Assembly (NCBI RefSeq): GCF_027596085.1
Contig: NC_072455.1
Coordinates: 4,593,959-4,657,958, forward strand
DNA: 64,000 nucleotides
Direction: 5' to 3'
Source: Anoplopoma fimbria
Lineage: Eukaryota > Chordata > Actinopteri > Perciformes > Anoplopomatidae
The position numbers were made by a program, and so were the translations under genes. Below, in pieces: positions 62,081 through 64,000 of this stretch. Under the pieces are notes generated by a model that was given only the letters and a program-made list of their open reading frames with translations, did not search any database and was not told where the DNA came from. Every line of letters begins with the position of its first letter. Positions within the stretch are counted from its first letter, which is position 1.

Positions 62081-63225
62081 GGCTTCCCGGGCGACTCCTG
62101 TCCAGTCGGCGCTCCTGCCGACTCCTGTCCCCCGGCACCCCGGCCGACTCCTGACCCTTCGGCGTTCTGGCCGACTCCTGACCCGTCGGCGTTCTGGCCG
62201 ACTCCTGACCCATCGGCGCCCCTGCTGACTCCTGTCCAGTCGGCGTCCCTGCCGACTCCTGACCCGTCGGCATCCCGGCCGACTCCTGTCCCGGCCTTCT
62301 TGCCTCCTGTCCCGTCGGCTTTCCTGCCGACACCTTCACCTCCTGACCAGTCGGCTTTCCTGCCGATTCCTTCCTGACCAGTCGGCTTTCCTGCCCACCT
62401 ACTGCCGGCTTTCCTTTCTGACCCTCGGCTTTCCTCCTTCACCTCCTGACCCGTCGGCTTTCCTGCCGACTCCTTCACCTCCTGACCCGTCGGCTTTCCT
62501 GCCGACTCCTTCACCTACTGACCAGTCGGCTTTCCTGCCGACTCCTTCACCTCCTGACCCGTCGGCTTTCCTGCCGACTCCTTCACCTACTGACCAGTCG
62601 GCTTTCCTGTCGGCTTTCCTGCCGACTCCTTCACCTACTGACCCGTCGGCTTTCCTGCCGACTCCTTCACCTCCTGACCCGTCGGCTTTCCTGCCGACTC
62701 CTTCACCTCCTGACCCGTCGGCTTTCCTGCCGACTCCTTCACCTACTGACCTGTCAGCTTTCCTGCCGACTCCTTCACCTCCTGACCGTCGGCTTTCTGC
62801 CGACTCCTTCACCTACTGACCAGTCGGCTTTCCTGCCGACTCCTTCACCTACTGACCCGTCGGCTTTCATGCCGACTCCTTCACCTACTGACCAGTCGGC
62901 TTTCCTGCCGACTCCTTCACCTCCTGACCCGTCGGCTTTCCTGCCGACTCCTTCACCTCCTGACCCGTCGGCTTTCCTGCCGACTCCTTCACCTCCTGAC
63001 CAGTCGGCTTTCCTGCCGACTCCTTCACCTCCTGACCCGTCGGCTTTCCTGCCGACTCCTGCACCTCAAGAACCGTCGGCGCTCCGGCAGACTCCTGCAC
63101 CGCCCGTCCCGTCGGCGCCACGGCCAGCTCCAGTCCCGGCTGGGCAGCAGCCTTCCCCGGGTCCCGTCCCGGCTGGGTCGCAGCCTTCCCCAGGTCCCGT
63201 CCTGGTCCTACGATCTGGCCCCGAC

Positions 63226-63440
63226 ATGGACCCAGCGTTCAACACCTCGTCACAGGCCCGGTTCGGGTTCATTGAAGAGGCGCTCCAGAGACACGTGACC
63301 AAGGATGTCACCAACACCGCTGACGTTCGCCACGCCGTGGCGAGCAGCACCAGGCCTGGACTGCCCTGTTTATCCAGGTTCAGCAGCTCACGACAGCCAT
63401 TTCGCAGACCTTCGCGCAGCCTGTCCCTAAGCTTGTCTCC
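63226..63440 (+). pseudogene. gag-start-like module, array 2 copy 4, frameshifted
   Basis: One base lost at AGCAGCACCAGG (AGCAGCAACCAGG elsewhere); the tail after CCTAAGCTTGTC is rearranged. Confidence 0.65.
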
Positions 63441-64000
63441 TGCCGGCTCCTTCCTGACTGACCTGTCTCCCCGGCTTTATCCGACTGCGTCCCTGTCTCC
63501 CTGATCCTTTCCAGACTGCGCCTGTCCGACTCCTATCCAGACTGCACCTGTCTCGTCTGGCTTCCCTGCCGACTCCTGTCCAGTCGGCGTCCCTGCCGAC
63601 TCCTGACCCGTCGGCATTCCGGCCGACTCCTTCGACCTCCTGACCCGTCGGCTTTCCTGCCGACACCTTCACCTCCTGACCAGTCGGCTTTCCTGCCGAC
63701 TCCTTCACCTCCTGATCCGTCGGCTTTCCTGCCGACTCCTTCACCTCCTGACCCGTCGACTTTCTGCCGACTCCTTCACCTACTGACCAGTCGGCTTTCC
63801 TGCCGACTCCTTCACCTCACCCTGACCCGTCGGCTTTCCTGCCGACTCCTGCACCCTCAAGAACCGTCGGCGCTCCGGCAGACTCCTGCACCGCCCGTCC
63901 CGTCGGCGCCACGGCCAGCTCCAGTCCCGGCTGGGCAGCAGCCTTCCCCGGGTCCCGTCCCGGCTGGGTCGCAGCCTTCCCCAGGTCCCGTCCTGGTCCT

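Larger units (their letters stand above)
58593..64000 (+). repeat. composite higher-order array 2 (continues beyond the window)
   Basis: Same build as array 1: modules with ATG at 58611, 60606, 61757 and 63226, the 36/27-bp minisatellite between them, and a further lead-in at 63,870-64,000 that stops at the window end just before where the next ATG is expected. The stretch 59,190-59,352 (GAACAGTCGGCGCTCTGG, then GACATGTCGGC, then CTGACCTGTCGG) matches 23,211-23,375 unit for unit, so the array was copied together with block A. Unit numbers between modules differ from array 1. Confidence 0.9.

Noticed and set aside
60606..62228. 540-codon open frame, and similar long frames at 23,332-24,414 (+), 23,217-24,005 (-) and 27,866-28,711 (-), as possible repeat-rich proteins
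   Set aside because: The repeat unit is a multiple of three, lacks stop codons in several frames and contains inverted arms, so both strands stay open by composition. The 540-codon frame also changes register relative to the unit (SAFLPTPS to LSCRLLHLLT). Only the short module start looks like inherited coding sequence.

Overview
The window looks like nuclear DNA from a teleost fish, probably a percomorph. It has split genes with GT-AG introns, a tRNA-derived SINE of the common fish type, Tc1/mariner and other DNA-transposon remnants, (TG)n microsatellites, a Ty3/gypsy-type LTR, and a tandem cluster of RING/B-box/coiled-coil/B30.2 (TRIM) genes. The species cannot be named from sequence alone. 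All real protein-coding genes seen lie on the + strand and belong to one TRIM family.

Layout: (1) 46-2388, last four exons of a TRIM gene that starts before the window. (2) 2.4-11.8 kb, gene-free spacer of nested DNA transposons, retroposon fragments and old local duplications. (3) 11,777-21,723, block 'A', with a 10-exon TRIM gene (17,819-21,354). (4) 22,081-31,202, a Ty3/gypsy-like 5' LTR followed by an 8.6-kb array that alternates a gag-start-like module (ATG plus about 65-100 codons, seven copies) with a proline-rich 27/36-bp minisatellite; there is no pol and no 3' LTR. (5) 31,203-38,669 and 38,670-45,631, tandem units 'B' and 'C', each with one 10-exon TRIM gene. (6) 45,632-47,715, start of a third B/C-type unit, split by a 1.8-kb insertion that carries decayed retroviral-type pol. 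(7) 47,715-58,560, block 'D', a second copy of block A with its TRIM gene (54,654-58,191). (8) 58,561-64,000, a second copy of the gag/minisatellite array, running off the window.

TRIM genes A and D form one close pair and B and C another. Each pair is marked by its own retroposon insertion (intron 4 in A/D, intron 8 in B/C). The encoded proteins would be E3 ubiquitin ligase-like, with the C-terminal B30.2 domain as the recognition module; in fish such families are often antiviral and expand by duplication. Every complete copy here has one or more 1-2 nt deletions in G or C runs of the last (SPRY) exon, so each is either decaying or affected by homopolymer errors in the assembly. Copy C is the most damaged.

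The most unusual object is the composite array. It appears to be an LTR retrotransposon that lost gag-pol and fused a gag start to a proline-rich repeat, then amplified as a higher-order repeat whose minisatellite unit is itself a hairpin. The array was carried along when TRIM block A was copied to D.
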